IMG/VR virus record: IMGVR_UViG_3300042308_001282
Coordinates: 1 to 52,813 of that record
DNA from: a virus
DNA length: 52,813 bases
Direction: 5' to 3' (one strand)
In this document: positions 25,136 to 30,550 of the stretch, in pieces
How the letters are laid out: each line of letters starts with the position of its first letter
Position numbering within the stretch: position 1 is the stretch's first letter
Program-made: the position numbers and the translations under genes
The notes under the pieces: generated by a model
The model's input: the letters and a program-made list of their open reading frames with translations, nothing else
The model's database searches: none
Told to the model about the DNA's origin: nothing

Positions 25136-25217
25136 GGGTAGGTGTCCGAGTGGTTAATGGAGGAGGTCTGTAAAACCTCTGGCTCTGCCTACGGGGGTTC
25201 AAATCCCTCCCTGCCCA
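25136..25217 (+). tRNA. tRNA-Tyr (GUA)
   Basis: Acceptor GGGTAGG/CCTGCCC, anticodon loop CTGTAAA in stem GAGGT/ACCTC, long class II variable arm typical of bacterial tRNA-Tyr. Confidence 0.92.
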
Positions 25218-25221
25218 CCTT

Positions 25222-25295
25222 GACCCATTAGTGTAGCGGTTTATCACGCCACCCTGTCACGGTGGAGATCACGGGTTCAAATCCCGTATGGGTCG
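25222..25295 (+). tRNA. tRNA-Asp (GUC)
   Basis: Acceptor GACCCAT/ATGGGTC, discriminator G, anticodon loop CTGTCAC in stem CCACC/GGTGG. Confidence 0.94.
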
Positions 25296-25343
25296 TTGCT
25301 ACGCTGCCTGTGGAGTATTCCTCCTTGGTGGTTGTAGCATCAT

Positions 25344-25415
25344 GGTCCTATCGTCTAGTGGTGAGGACATCACTCTTTCACAGTGAAGACACGGGTTCAA
25401 ATCCCGTTAGGACTA
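25344..25415 (+). tRNA. tRNA-Glu (UUC)
   Basis: Anticodon loop CTTTCAC in stem TCACT/AGTGA; acceptor GGTCCTA/TAGGACT with a terminal G-U pair; T arm ACGGG/CCCGT. Confidence 0.92.
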
Positions 25416-25418
25416 CCA

Positions 25419-25495
25419 CGGAATGTAGCGCAGTTTGGTAGCGCATCTGTTTTGGGAACAGAGGGTCGCAGGTTCGAATCCTGTCATTCCGACCA
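25419..25495 (+). tRNA. tRNA-Pro (UGG), copy 1
   Basis: Acceptor CGGAATG/CATTCCG, discriminator A, encoded CCA, anticodon loop TTTGGGA. It directly abuts the next tRNA. A second Pro(UGG) gene lies at 29260. Confidence 0.94.
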
Positions 25496-25568
25496 GGAAA
25501 CATAGCTTAGTTGGTAAAGCATTCGACTGATAATCGAAAGAGCACTGGTTCGAGTCCAGTTGTTTCCA
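25496..25568 (+). tRNA. tRNA-Ile (GAU)
   Basis: Acceptor GGAAACA/TGTTTCC, anticodon loop CTGATAA in stem TTCGA/TCGAA, no spacer from tRNA-Pro. Confidence 0.93.
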
Positions 25569-25591
25569 TTGTTGCCTTAAGGCAACATTAA

Positions 25592-25681
25592 GGAAGTGTG
25601 GCAGAGAGGTCTAATGCAGTGGATTGCTAATCCGCCGATGTTCTTTAAGGGCATCCGTTGGTTCGAATCCAACCACTTCCG
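25592..25681 (+). tRNA. tRNA-Ser (GCU)
   Basis: Class II with long variable arm; acceptor GGAAGTG/CACTTCC, discriminator G, anticodon loop TTGCTAA. The following spacer 25682-25768 has hairpins (AGCAAG/CTTGCT; CTCTT/AAGAG inside CTGAC/GTCAG) but no gene. Confidence 0.92.
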
Positions 25682-25768
25682 TAGGACTCCAGCAAGGTGC
25701 TTGCTAGGATATAAAAGACTGACGCCTCCCTCTTCAGAAAGAGTAACCAGCAGGTCAGCGTCCACTTT

Positions 25769-25840
25769 GGCAGTGTAGTTCAGTGGTAGAACAAGAGATT
25801 CATACCCTCTATGTCGGTAGTTCAATTCTACCCACTGCCT
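25769..25840 (+). tRNA. tRNA with CAU anticodon (Met or Ile2), copy 1
   Basis: Acceptor GGCAGTG/CACTGCC, anticodon loop TTCATAC. One of three CAU genes. Lysidine-modified Ile(CAU) cannot be told from Met by sequence alone here. Confidence 0.88.
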
Positions 25841-25841
25841 T

Positions 25842-25913
25842 GTGTCGTTAGCCTAGTGGTTAAGGCAGTAGTTTGTGGAACTACCTAGATGGGTTCAATT
25901 CCCATACGACACC
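25842..25913 (+). tRNA. tRNA-His (GUG)
   Basis: Acceptor GTGTCGT/ACGACAC, discriminator C as usual for His, anticodon loop TTGTGGA in stem GTAGT/ACTAC. The -1 base in the gene is T, not the usual G. Confidence 0.93.
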
Positions 25914-25915
25914 CC

Positions 25916-25987
25916 GCCCTTATAGCTCAGTGGTAGAGCAACTCACTAGTAATGAGTAGGTCGTTGGTTCAAATCCGACTGAGGGCT
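25916..25987 (+). tRNA. tRNA-Thr (AGU), rare A34 anticodon
   Basis: Acceptor GCCCTTA/TGAGGGC, anticodon stem ACTCA/TGAGT, loop CTAGTAA giving AGU. A34 in Thr tRNA is rare in bacteria. Confidence 0.9.
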
Positions 25988-26022
25988 CTCAACTATCTGA
26001 AATTTCCAGATAGTTCATACAA

Positions 26023-26094
26023 TCCAGAATCGACTAACTGGCAGGTCAGCACCCTTTGAAGGTGTACGTCTAGGTTCGAATCCTAGTTCTGGAA
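26023..26094 (+). tRNA. tRNA-Gln (UUG)
   Basis: Acceptor TCCAGAA/TTCTGGA, anticodon loop CTTTGAA in stem GCACC/GGTGT. Preceded by a perfect 9-bp spacer hairpin at 25991-26015. Confidence 0.92.
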
Positions 26095-26112
26095 TTGCCC
26101 CTAATGGGGCAA

Positions 26113-26284
26113 CAATCTGTCCAACACTGGGGTTCGACTCCCCACATCTCCACTCTTGGGGATGAACTGGCATTCGACTGGGCAGAGGGTTCTGAGAATA
26201 AATCTCAACAACATCGTATCTTTCCGCAGAACTGCTGTTGCCGTTTGAGCAATAGCACTTTGAGCGAACTGGGGAGTAATCCCT
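26113..26284 (+). ncRNA. ssrA: Circularly permuted (two-piece) tmRNA
   Basis: The acceptor piece comes first: TCTGTCC, T arm CTGGGG-TTCGACT-CCCCA, CATCTCC and discriminator A at 26152. After only five bases the coding piece begins with GGGGATG at 26158. GGGGATG pairs with CATCTCC (7 bp, with G3-U70, the alanine identity pair), and GGGCAGA pairs with TCTGTCC (P2). The conserved GGCATTCGAC lies in the D-like arm. The tag frame at 26207-26248 reads NNIVSFRRTAVAV then TGA, resembling the marine cyanobacterial ANNIVxFxR...APVAA tag; the resume position reads CTC instead of an Ala codon. A GGGGAGTAATCCC-T5 hairpin ends it. Confidence 0.87.
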
Positions 26285-26290
26285 TTTTCT

Positions 26291-26365
26291 GTTGGGTTGG
26301 TGCAATTGGTAGCATCTCGGTCTCCAAAACCGAAGATCAGAGTTCAAGTCTCTGGCCCTTCGCCA
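26291..26365 (+). tRNA. tRNA-Trp (CCA)
   Basis: Anticodon loop CTCCAAA in stem TCGGT/ACCGA, T arm CAGAG/CTCTG, encoded CCA. The acceptor GTTGGGT/GCCCTTC has two U-U mismatches (pairs 2 and 3), so function or editing is uncertain. Confidence 0.82.
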
Positions 26366-26366
26366 T

Positions 26367-26443
26367 ACCCTCTTAACTCAGTGGACCAGAGTGCTTGGCT
26401 ACGAACCAAGAAGTCGCAAGTTCGAATCTTGCAGAGGGTGCCA
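26367..26443 (+). tRNA. tRNA-Arg (ACG)
   Basis: Acceptor ACCCTCT/AGAGGGT, discriminator G, encoded CCA, anticodon loop CTACGAA in stem CTTGG/CCAAG. Confidence 0.94.
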
Positions 26444-26480
26444 TTTAAATCTAAATAGCAACAAGAGGTGTGATAGGAAA

Positions 26481-26951
26481 ATGGAATTAGTAGAACCACA
26501 CTCAACTATACTAGTTTTGAATAGTTCTTACGAGCCACTACACTTCACTAATTGGAAACGTGCAATAGTTTTACTTTTCAAACAGAAAGCAAAACTTATC
26601 TCCAAGAGAATTATTCGTTTGGTGAATTATGTGAAAATTCCATTTTCCTATGGAAGATCAGATTACCCGACGAGAGCACTCATCTATAAACGGGATGATT
26701 ATGAGTGTCAGTATTGTGAGTCTAAAAATGACCTTACAATTGACCACATAATTCCCCGCTCAAAAGGTGGTAAAGATACTTGGGATAATTTAGTTGCTTG
26801 TTGCACATCTTGTAATCTCAAAAAAGGAAATAAACTTCTTAAAGAGACTAATATGATCTTAAAGAGTATTCCGCAAGCACCAATTAGTAGAGTAATACTT
26901 GATATTCAGAAAACAAAAGTTTCTGAATGGAAGGACTATTTGTTTCAGTGA
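26481..26951 (+). CDS. HNH endonuclease
   Basis: 156 residues from ATG 26481; an upstream in-frame start would lie inside the tRNA-Arg gene. The N-terminus STILVLNSSYEPLHFTNWKR is shared by a widespread bacterial HNH family. The nuclease core is YECQYCESKNDLTIDHIIPR, then SKGGKDTWDNLVACC..CN, with two CxxC zinc pairs and the His-Asn-His set. CTAAATAG (26451-26458) could be a late promoter. It is inserted between tRNA genes, a common place for mobile nucleases, but lacks NUMOD repeats. Confidence 0.88.
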   Translation: MELVEPHSTILVLNSSYEPLHFTNWKRAIVLLFKQKAKLISKRIIRLVNYVKIPFSYGRSDYPTRALIYKRDDYECQYCESKNDLTIDHIIPRSKGGKDTWDNLVACCTSCNLKKGNKLLKETNMILKSIPQAPISRVILDIQKTKVSEWKDYLFQ

Positions 26952-26955
26952 GAGA

Positions 26956-26984
26956 TTGACAAATTTTTGAAAATACCCTAATAT
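26956..26984 (+). promoter_or_regulatory. Sigma70 promoter for downstream tRNAs
   Basis: TTGACA (26956-26961), 17 bp, TAATAT (26979-26984), starting just after the HNH stop codon. Confidence 0.8.
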
Positions 26985-27046
26985 ATAAAGACAGAGGTTA
27001 AGTCCCTGTTACATCCTTATGAGGTGTATCACACTTAATCCATCAT

Positions 27047-27121
27047 CGTGGGGAAGTGTAATGGTTGCACAGAAGTCTCATAAGCTTCAGGTAGGTGGTT
27101 CAACTCCATCCCCCGCCTCCA
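27047..27121 (+). tRNA. tRNA with CAU anticodon, copy 2 (unpaired first base)
   Basis: Anticodon loop CTCATAA in stem GAAGT/GCTTC, encoded CCA. The acceptor CGTGGGG/CCCCGCC has a C1-C72 mismatch, reminiscent of initiator tRNAs, but it lacks the three G-C pairs of initiator anticodon stems. Confidence 0.82.
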
Positions 27122-27194
27122 GCCCTTGTATTCCAATGGTAGAGAAGGTGGACTTAGAATCCATACAGTGTAAGTTCGAATCTTACCAGGGGCA
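27122..27194 (+). tRNA. tRNA-Leu (UAG) with short variable loop
   Basis: Acceptor GCCCTTG/CAGGGGC, anticodon loop CTTAGAA in stem GTGGA/TCCAT, T arm GTAAG/CTTAC. The variable region is only about five bases, whereas bacterial tRNA-Leu is normally class II. Confidence 0.82.
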
Positions 27195-27195
27195 C

Positions 27196-27224
27196 TTGAC
27201 AATCAAACTTAAATAGTTTATAAT
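27196..27224 (+). promoter_or_regulatory. Perfect sigma70 promoter
   Basis: TTGACA (27196-27201), 17 bp, TATAAT (27219-27224), immediately ahead of tRNA-Gly. Confidence 0.85.
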
Positions 27225-27234
27225 TGTCTTATAA

Positions 27235-27306
27235 GCGGAGTTAGTTCAGCGGTAGAACGCTATCCTTCCAAGTTAGATGTCGTCGGTTCGATTCCGATAC
27301 TCCGCT
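27235..27306 (+). tRNA. tRNA-Gly (UCC)
   Basis: Acceptor GCGGAGT/ACTCCGC, anticodon loop CTTCCAA. The anticodon stem has one T-T mismatch. A GAACC-TTCG-GGTTC hairpin follows. Confidence 0.9.
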
Positions 27307-27358
27307 CTGAACCTTCGGGTTCTATAAACACACAAACACACTTCATAGGAGAATACTT

Positions 27359-27556
27359 ATGACGCCTTATCAACTTAGATTTGAAGTTTTTAAGCAAGCT
27401 TATGCGATGCTTTCGGATAATTATCATGTAGAGTTTGCAAAAGCAGAATGCTCTAATGGTGGCAAATTGCCGGATGGATTTGATTTAAAATATCCAACTC
27501 TTTCTGATGTTCTTGGGCACGCAGAAACGATTAATGATTTTGTAAGTTCTAAGTAA
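27359..27556 (+). CDS. Conserved small cyanophage protein (65 aa)
   Basis: Starts MTPYQLRFEVFKQAYAMLSD under an ATAGGAGA ribosome site. It is helical, with a C-terminal YPTLSDVLGHAETINDFV segment. It lies between tRNA genes and is likely co-transcribed from the promoter at 27196. Function unknown. Confidence 0.7.
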   Translation: MTPYQLRFEVFKQAYAMLSDNYHVEFAKAECSNGGKLPDGFDLKYPTLSDVLGHAETINDFVSSK

Positions 27557-27564
27557 TAGAACAT

Positions 27565-27636
27565 TCCCCTGTGGCGCAGCGGTAGCGCGAGAAACTGTTA
27601 ATTTCCAGGTCACAAGTTCGAATCTTGTCGGGGGAG
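27565..27636 (+). tRNA. tRNA-Asn (GUU)
   Basis: Acceptor TCCCCTG/CGGGGGA, discriminator G, anticodon loop CTGTTAA. Confidence 0.93.
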
Positions 27637-27655
27637 TTGCTATCAGTAGCAAACT

Positions 27656-27733
27656 GTAGGTGCCAAATACCCCTTCTGGTTAATGCTGGAAGAAGTAAAG
27701 AGTGTGGACATAGGTAAAGTCCACAACACCTAC
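27656..27733 (+). ncRNA. Structured tRNA-sized RNA of unknown function
   Basis: A 7-bp closing stem GTAGGTG (27656-27662) / CACCTAC (27727-27733). A 7-bp stem-loop TGTGGAC/GTCCACA (27703-27725) is stacked beside its 3' strand, like an acceptor-T arm pair. There is no T-loop consensus and no recognisable anticodon arm. It lies between tRNA-Asn and a degenerate tRNA. Confidence 0.45.
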
Positions 27734-27738
27734 CACAA

Positions 27739-27810
27739 CCTCTGGTAGTCTATTGGTAAGGACGGGCGGATAACGCACTTGGAAACTAGGTTCGATTCCT
27801 AGACAGAGGT
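27739..27810 (+). tRNA. tRNA-like gene with degenerate anticodon arm
   Basis: Acceptor CCTCTGG/ACAGAGG (last pair mismatched), D arm GTC...GAC, T arm CTAGG-TTCGATT-CCTAG. The anticodon arm GGGCG-GATAACG-CACTT pairs poorly and lacks U33, so no anticodon can be assigned. It is either a decayed tRNA or one with an odd loop. Confidence 0.6.
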
Positions 27811-27813
27811 AAC

Positions 27814-27886
27814 GGGAGCATAGCTCAGCGGTAGCAGCGTCTGCTTTACACGCAGAATGTCGGGGGTTCGAATCCCTCTGCTCCCA
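27814..27886 (+). tRNA. tRNA-Val (UAC)
   Basis: Acceptor GGGAGCA/TGCTCCC, anticodon loop TTTACAC in stem TCTGC/GCAGA. Confidence 0.94.
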
Positions 27887-27890
27887 CTTG

Positions 27891-27898
27891 CATAAATA
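27891..27898 (+). promoter_or_regulatory. Late promoter CATAAATA
   Basis: Late-type motif 15 bp before the dps ATG. Confidence 0.6.
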
Positions 27899-27913
27899 TT
27901 GAAAAAGAGTATA

Positions 27914-28348
27914 ATGGAAAAACTGTTTAAACTTTTAAGTGATGCTCAGTCATCACTTTTTGTTTTATTTCATAAAACTTGGGCATTTCATTGGAATGTA
28001 GTTGGTGAAGATTTCACACAACTACATCAACTCTTTGGTGGACAGTATGAGACTATGTTTGAAGAGATTGATCGTCTTTCTGAACATATGAGATACTTAA
28101 ATGTAAAACCATTAAGTTCTCTTTCAAGAATGCTTGAAGTGACTCAAATCAAAGAGTCTGCAAGTTCAACTGGAGCAAAAGAAATGCTTCAGGAACTTCT
28201 GGATAATAACACCAAGTTTTGTGAGTTAATGGCAGAGATTTCGGAAGAAGCAGAAGAACAAAAGTCTTATGCAACTGCCAATCTAGTTCAAGACTTAATG
28301 GAATCTCATGGTAAATTTGTATGGATGTTGAGATCACATTTACAGTGA
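27914..28348 (+). CDS. dps: Dps/ferritin-like protein
   Basis: 144 residues from ATG 27914. The Dps ferroxidase signature is present: KTWAFHWNVVGEDFTQLHQL (His about 30, with further acidic/His ligands) and QYETMFEEIDRLSEHMRYL. A C-terminal LMESHGKFVWMLRSHLQ helix follows. Dps proteins form 12-mers that oxidise iron with peroxide and may coat DNA. A short late-type promoter precedes it. A role in peroxide or iron stress during infection, or packaging, is plausible. Confidence 0.88.
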   Translation: MEKLFKLLSDAQSSLFVLFHKTWAFHWNVVGEDFTQLHQLFGGQYETMFEEIDRLSEHMRYLNVKPLSSLSRMLEVTQIKESASSTGAKEMLQELLDNNTKFCELMAEISEEAEEQKSYATANLVQDLMESHGKFVWMLRSHLQ

Positions 28349-28363
28349 TAAGGATGAAGAAAA

Positions 28364-28615
28364 ATGATTTCAATAAGATGTAAAGATTGCAATAAAGAAT
28401 TAACAGGACACCCATCAAAAACAGTTACTTGTGGGTGTCCTAATATGGCAACAATTCGTGGAGACAAGATTTCGGCACTTGACTTATCTCGAATTGTCAT
28501 GCTAAACTCTCTAAAAGAAAATCAAAACAAAAGTGTGCTTACTTCTCAAGACATTGCTTGGCAAGAAGCACGTCGTCAACGTAAAGTAAGACGACTTGAT
28601 TTTGAAGTCCGTTGA
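28364..28615 (+). CDS. Zinc-ribbon-like small protein
   Basis: 83 residues, starting MISIRCKDCNKELTGHPSKT, then VTCGCPNMATIRGDKI. The two CxxC/CxC groups suggest zinc binding. The C-terminal half is basic and helical (WQEARRQRKVRRLDFEVR). It follows dps by 15 bp and is probably co-transcribed. Function unknown. Confidence 0.7.
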   Translation: MISIRCKDCNKELTGHPSKTVTCGCPNMATIRGDKISALDLSRIVMLNSLKENQNKSVLTSQDIAWQEARRQRKVRRLDFEVR

Positions 28616-28626
28616 GGACTTAATTT

Positions 28627-28713
28627 GGAAGGTCAATCCGATTGGCGACGGAACCGCTCTTGAAAAGCGTTGAGGTGTTAAAGCCCTTGGGAGTTCGACT
28701 CTCCCACCTTCCG
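28627..28713 (+). tRNA. tRNA-Ser (UGA)
   Basis: Class II; acceptor GGAAGGT/ACCTTCC, discriminator G, anticodon loop CTTGAAA, long variable arm. Confidence 0.93.
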
Positions 28714-28826
28714 TTTAGAAAAGTTACAAATTTAACAATTTCTTCAACAGTGTTAAGATATCAACACAAAAAGTTGACTGCGAAATACCTGTGATTAGTA
28801 TATAGTAGTATCACGGGGACGAACCG

Positions 28827-28976
28827 ATGGATCAACATACTTACGAAAATTGGGTGAAAATCAAAGAAACATTTGAAACTTCTGGTAATATTGATAATAT
28901 GTTTTACAAAAGAGCCGTTCAAATTGTTAAAACAAGAGTCGATCCTCTTGCAAAGTTTTTGGGAGATGAGAAGTGA
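28827..28976 (+). CDS. Small conserved protein (49 aa)
   Basis: ATG 28827 (MDQHTYENWVKIKETFETSG) to TGA 28974-28976, with ACGGGGAC upstream as ribosome site. A weak promoter (TTGACT 28774, TATATA 28799) precedes it in 28714-28826. Its TGA overlaps the ATG of the next gene. Function unknown. Confidence 0.65.
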   Translation: MDQHTYENWVKIKETFETSGNIDNMFYKRAVQIVKTRVDPLAKFLGDEK

Positions 28977-29143
28977 TGGAACCTGGGGATGAATTTATTA
29001 GTAGGTCTGAAGTGCAGGAGATGATCGACCAAGCTATTGACAAACACAATAAAACTGCTACAATAATATCAGCAGCAATCGGTTCGGTTCTGCTCTTCTT
29101 CTATGCCCACGGCGTCATTGCTATTATAGATAGAGTACAATGA
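28976..29143 (+). CDS. Small membrane protein (55 aa)
   Basis: Begins MEPGDEFISRSEVQEMIDQA, then one transmembrane helix (TATIISAAIGSVLLFFYAHG) and a short tail. It is coupled by TGATG upstream and overlaps the next gene (ATGA). Function unknown. Confidence 0.65.
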   Translation: MEPGDEFISRSEVQEMIDQAIDKHNKTATIISAAIGSVLLFFYAHGVIAIIDRVQ

Positions 29144-29259
29144 GACACTTTGCTCATTTAATTTTGGATAATCAGGTTTCGCTTTTTATCCTTTGCTACC
29201 TCTTGACAATGGTTCCAATCATGGGTATAATGATTATACACCAAACAAAAGAAAAATAA
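29140..29259 (+). CDS. Tiny membrane protein (39 aa)
   Basis: ATG 29140 to TAA 29257-29259: a hydrophobic peptide starting MRHFAHLILDNQVSLFILCY with a helix to about residue 33. A perfect sigma70 promoter lies within its coding sequence. The overlap coupling supports translation. Confidence 0.5.
   Translation: MRHFAHLILDNQVSLFILCYLLTMVPIMGIMIIHQTKEK
29203..29231 (+). promoter_or_regulatory. Perfect sigma70 promoter
   Basis: TTGACA (29203-29208), 17 bp, TATAAT (29226-29231), driving tRNA-Pro at 29260 from inside the preceding small gene. Confidence 0.8.
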
Positions 29260-29335
29260 CGGAGTATCGCCTAACTTGGTCATGGCACCTGCTTTGGGAG
29301 CAGGAATAATTTCGGTTCAAATCCGAATACTCCGA
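29260..29335 (+). tRNA. tRNA-Pro (UGG), copy 2
   Basis: Acceptor CGGAGTA/TACTCCG, discriminator A, anticodon loop TTTGGGA in stem CCTGC/GCAGG. It has the same anticodon as the gene at 25419 but a clearly different body, so it is not a recent duplicate. Confidence 0.92.
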
Positions 29336-29351
29336 TCATAAAAATAACTTT

Positions 29352-29579
29352 ATGAAAATGCAAGAACTAGAAGAACTTCAATCCTTTACAGTCGAAGAGT
29401 TTCAATCTGATTTTGACAATCTAATACAAAGAGTAGAAAACGGTGAATCATTTATCATACGAGATGGAAATAATAGCGCAGTGATAGTTCCTTACAACGA
29501 AACCATAAAGTACGCAATAGAATCAACTGTGGATGACGAACTGATACGTCTTCACACAGACCACGAAGAAGGTTCTTGA
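29352..29579 (+). CDS. Phd/YefM-like antitoxin without adjacent toxin
   Basis: 75 residues. The segment SFTVEEFQSDFDNLIQRVEN, then GESFIIRDGNNSAVIVPYNE, is the Phd/YefM pattern: an N-terminal DNA-binding dimer domain with x.F...l..v..Ge.fii.....aViv. The C-terminus is acidic (toxin-binding type). The next element is a promoter and a tRNA, so no partner toxin is encoded. It could neutralise a host toxin or act as a repressor. Confidence 0.75.
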   Translation: MKMQELEELQSFTVEEFQSDFDNLIQRVENGESFIIRDGNNSAVIVPYNETIKYAIESTVDDELIRLHTDHEEGS

Positions 29580-29604
29580 CACAGAGTTCCAGATCCTCTA
29601 TAAT
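29576..29604 (+). promoter_or_regulatory. Perfect sigma70 promoter
   Basis: TTGACA (29576-29581, overlapping the antitoxin stop), 17 bp, TATAAT (29599-29604), serving the last two tRNAs. Confidence 0.82.
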
Positions 29605-29618
29605 AGATTCAGATTCAA

Positions 29619-29706
29619 GCGAGTGAGACTTGGTAGTCAGAGGGCACTTATAACGCCTTTCCGCCAGATTAGCGGCTTTGACCTGGTTCGAATCCAGGCA
29701 CTCGTA
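29619..29706 (+). tRNA. Class II tRNA, anticodon apparently UAU
   Basis: Acceptor GCGAGTG/CACTCGT, variable arm with stem CCGC/GCGG, T arm CCTGG/CCAGG. The best anticodon loop is CTTATAA (UAU, Ile AUA) with an A-C mismatch closing it. A long variable arm fits Leu or Ser, not Ile, so identity is open. Confidence 0.72.
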
Positions 29707-29734
29707 TTGTTATTCGTGATTTGCGAATAGCGAA

Positions 29735-29809
29735 TGCCCGTTTGGCCCTCTGGTGAAGGCAATCTGCTCATAACAGATAGAAGGTCGGATCGTAACCGAC
29801 AACGGGCAT
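29735..29809 (+). tRNA. tRNA with CAU anticodon, copy 3
   Basis: Acceptor TGCCCGT/ACGGGCA, anticodon loop CTCATAA in stem ATCTG/CAGAT. The T loop is ATCGTAA instead of TTCRANN. It is followed by T6 and is the last of the array. Confidence 0.85.
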
Positions 29810-29825
29810 TTTTTAATAAAACTCA

Positions 29826-29850
29826 TATAAATAAATAGGACTGTCCTATT
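29826..29850 (+). promoter_or_regulatory. Late promoter running into an 8-bp hairpin
   Basis: TATAAATA (29826-29833) is followed by AATAGGAC-T-GTCCTATT (29834-29850). The HNH gene at 29857 starts six bases later. Confidence 0.65.
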
Positions 29851-29856
29851 ATAAGT

Positions 29857-30477
29857 ATGAGTTGTAAAAAGCAAGGTTTATTTGATAAACATCATATTGT
29901 CCCAAGATATATGGGTGGGACAGATAACTTTGATAATTTGGTTACAGTATCGAGGACTTGCCATACGATGTTTCATTATTGTAACTGGAATCTATGGAAC
30001 AACAAAGAAGATTATATTGCGTATAAAGGATTGTCTTCTCAAATAACAAAACAAGATATAATTAAAGAGACTGCTAGTATTGCTGGTAAAAAATCTTACA
30101 AAAATGGAACTGGGTTATTTTCTCTAACAAAAGAAGAAAAGAAAAAAGCATCTTCAAAGGGAGGTAAAAAAGCAGGGAAATATATGTCACAATCTATGTG
30201 GATAAATGATGGAACACAAAATAGAAGAATATTAAAAATCGAAATATTACCTGATGGTTGGGTAGCAGGTAAAGTTAAAAAGAAAAAAAGAAAAAGATAT
30301 GGAAGAAGTTGGGACGAATATATGGATACATTTAAAGAGGAATATCAAAGTAGAATTGAATACTTAAATGGAGTTGACTTGACAAAATGGGGTATTAAGA
30401 CTAAAATTGCTAATGACTGGGGCATTTCAAGAACACAAGTAAATAGATTTCTTGAAAAACACTATTTACCAGCATAG
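29857..30477 (+). CDS. HNH homing endonuclease, free-standing
   Basis: 206 residues. The HNH core is KHHIVPRYMGGTDNFDNLVT, then CHTMFHYCNWNLW. A Lys-rich middle (GKKSYKNGTG; KKASSKGGKKAGKY) and a C-terminal helix-turn-helix (KIANDWGISRTQVNRFLEKH) complete it. It is clearly related to the psbA intron-encoded protein at 49884 ([28 protein letters not shown]). It sits at the end of the tRNA array under a late promoter/hairpin leader. Its target is unknown. Confidence 0.88.
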   Translation: MSCKKQGLFDKHHIVPRYMGGTDNFDNLVTVSRTCHTMFHYCNWNLWNNKEDYIAYKGLSSQITKQDIIKETASIAGKKSYKNGTGLFSLTKEEKKKASSKGGKKAGKYMSQSMWINDGTQNRRILKIEILPDGWVAGKVKKKKRKRYGRSWDEYMDTFKEEYQSRIEYLNGVDLTKWGIKTKIANDWGISRTQVNRFLEKHYLPA

Positions 30478-30499
30478 GACACTCATCCAAGTGTCTCAC

Positions 30500-30528
30500 T
30501 TGACTTCTCCAAGTCAAACCCTTATAAT
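30500..30528 (+). promoter_or_regulatory. Sigma70 promoter
   Basis: TTGACT (30500-30505), 17 bp, TATAAT (30523-30528), 22 bp before the ATG of the next gene. Confidence 0.78.
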
Positions 30529-30550
30529 ACTAAGGTCAACATTCAAAACA

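Noticed and set aside
26015-26376. Open frames on both strands across the tRNA-Gln/tmRNA/tRNA-Trp region
   Set aside because: The sequence is fully explained by structured RNA genes.
26391-26480. N-terminal extension of the HNH protein from 26391
   Set aside because: These codons lie within the tRNA-Arg gene and its spacer; ATG 26481 is the sensible start.
29619-29706. Amber-suppressor tRNA
   Set aside because: The loop reads CTTATAA (UAU); a suppressor would need CUA. The UAG anticodon of the 27122 gene reads Leu CUA codons, not the amber codon.
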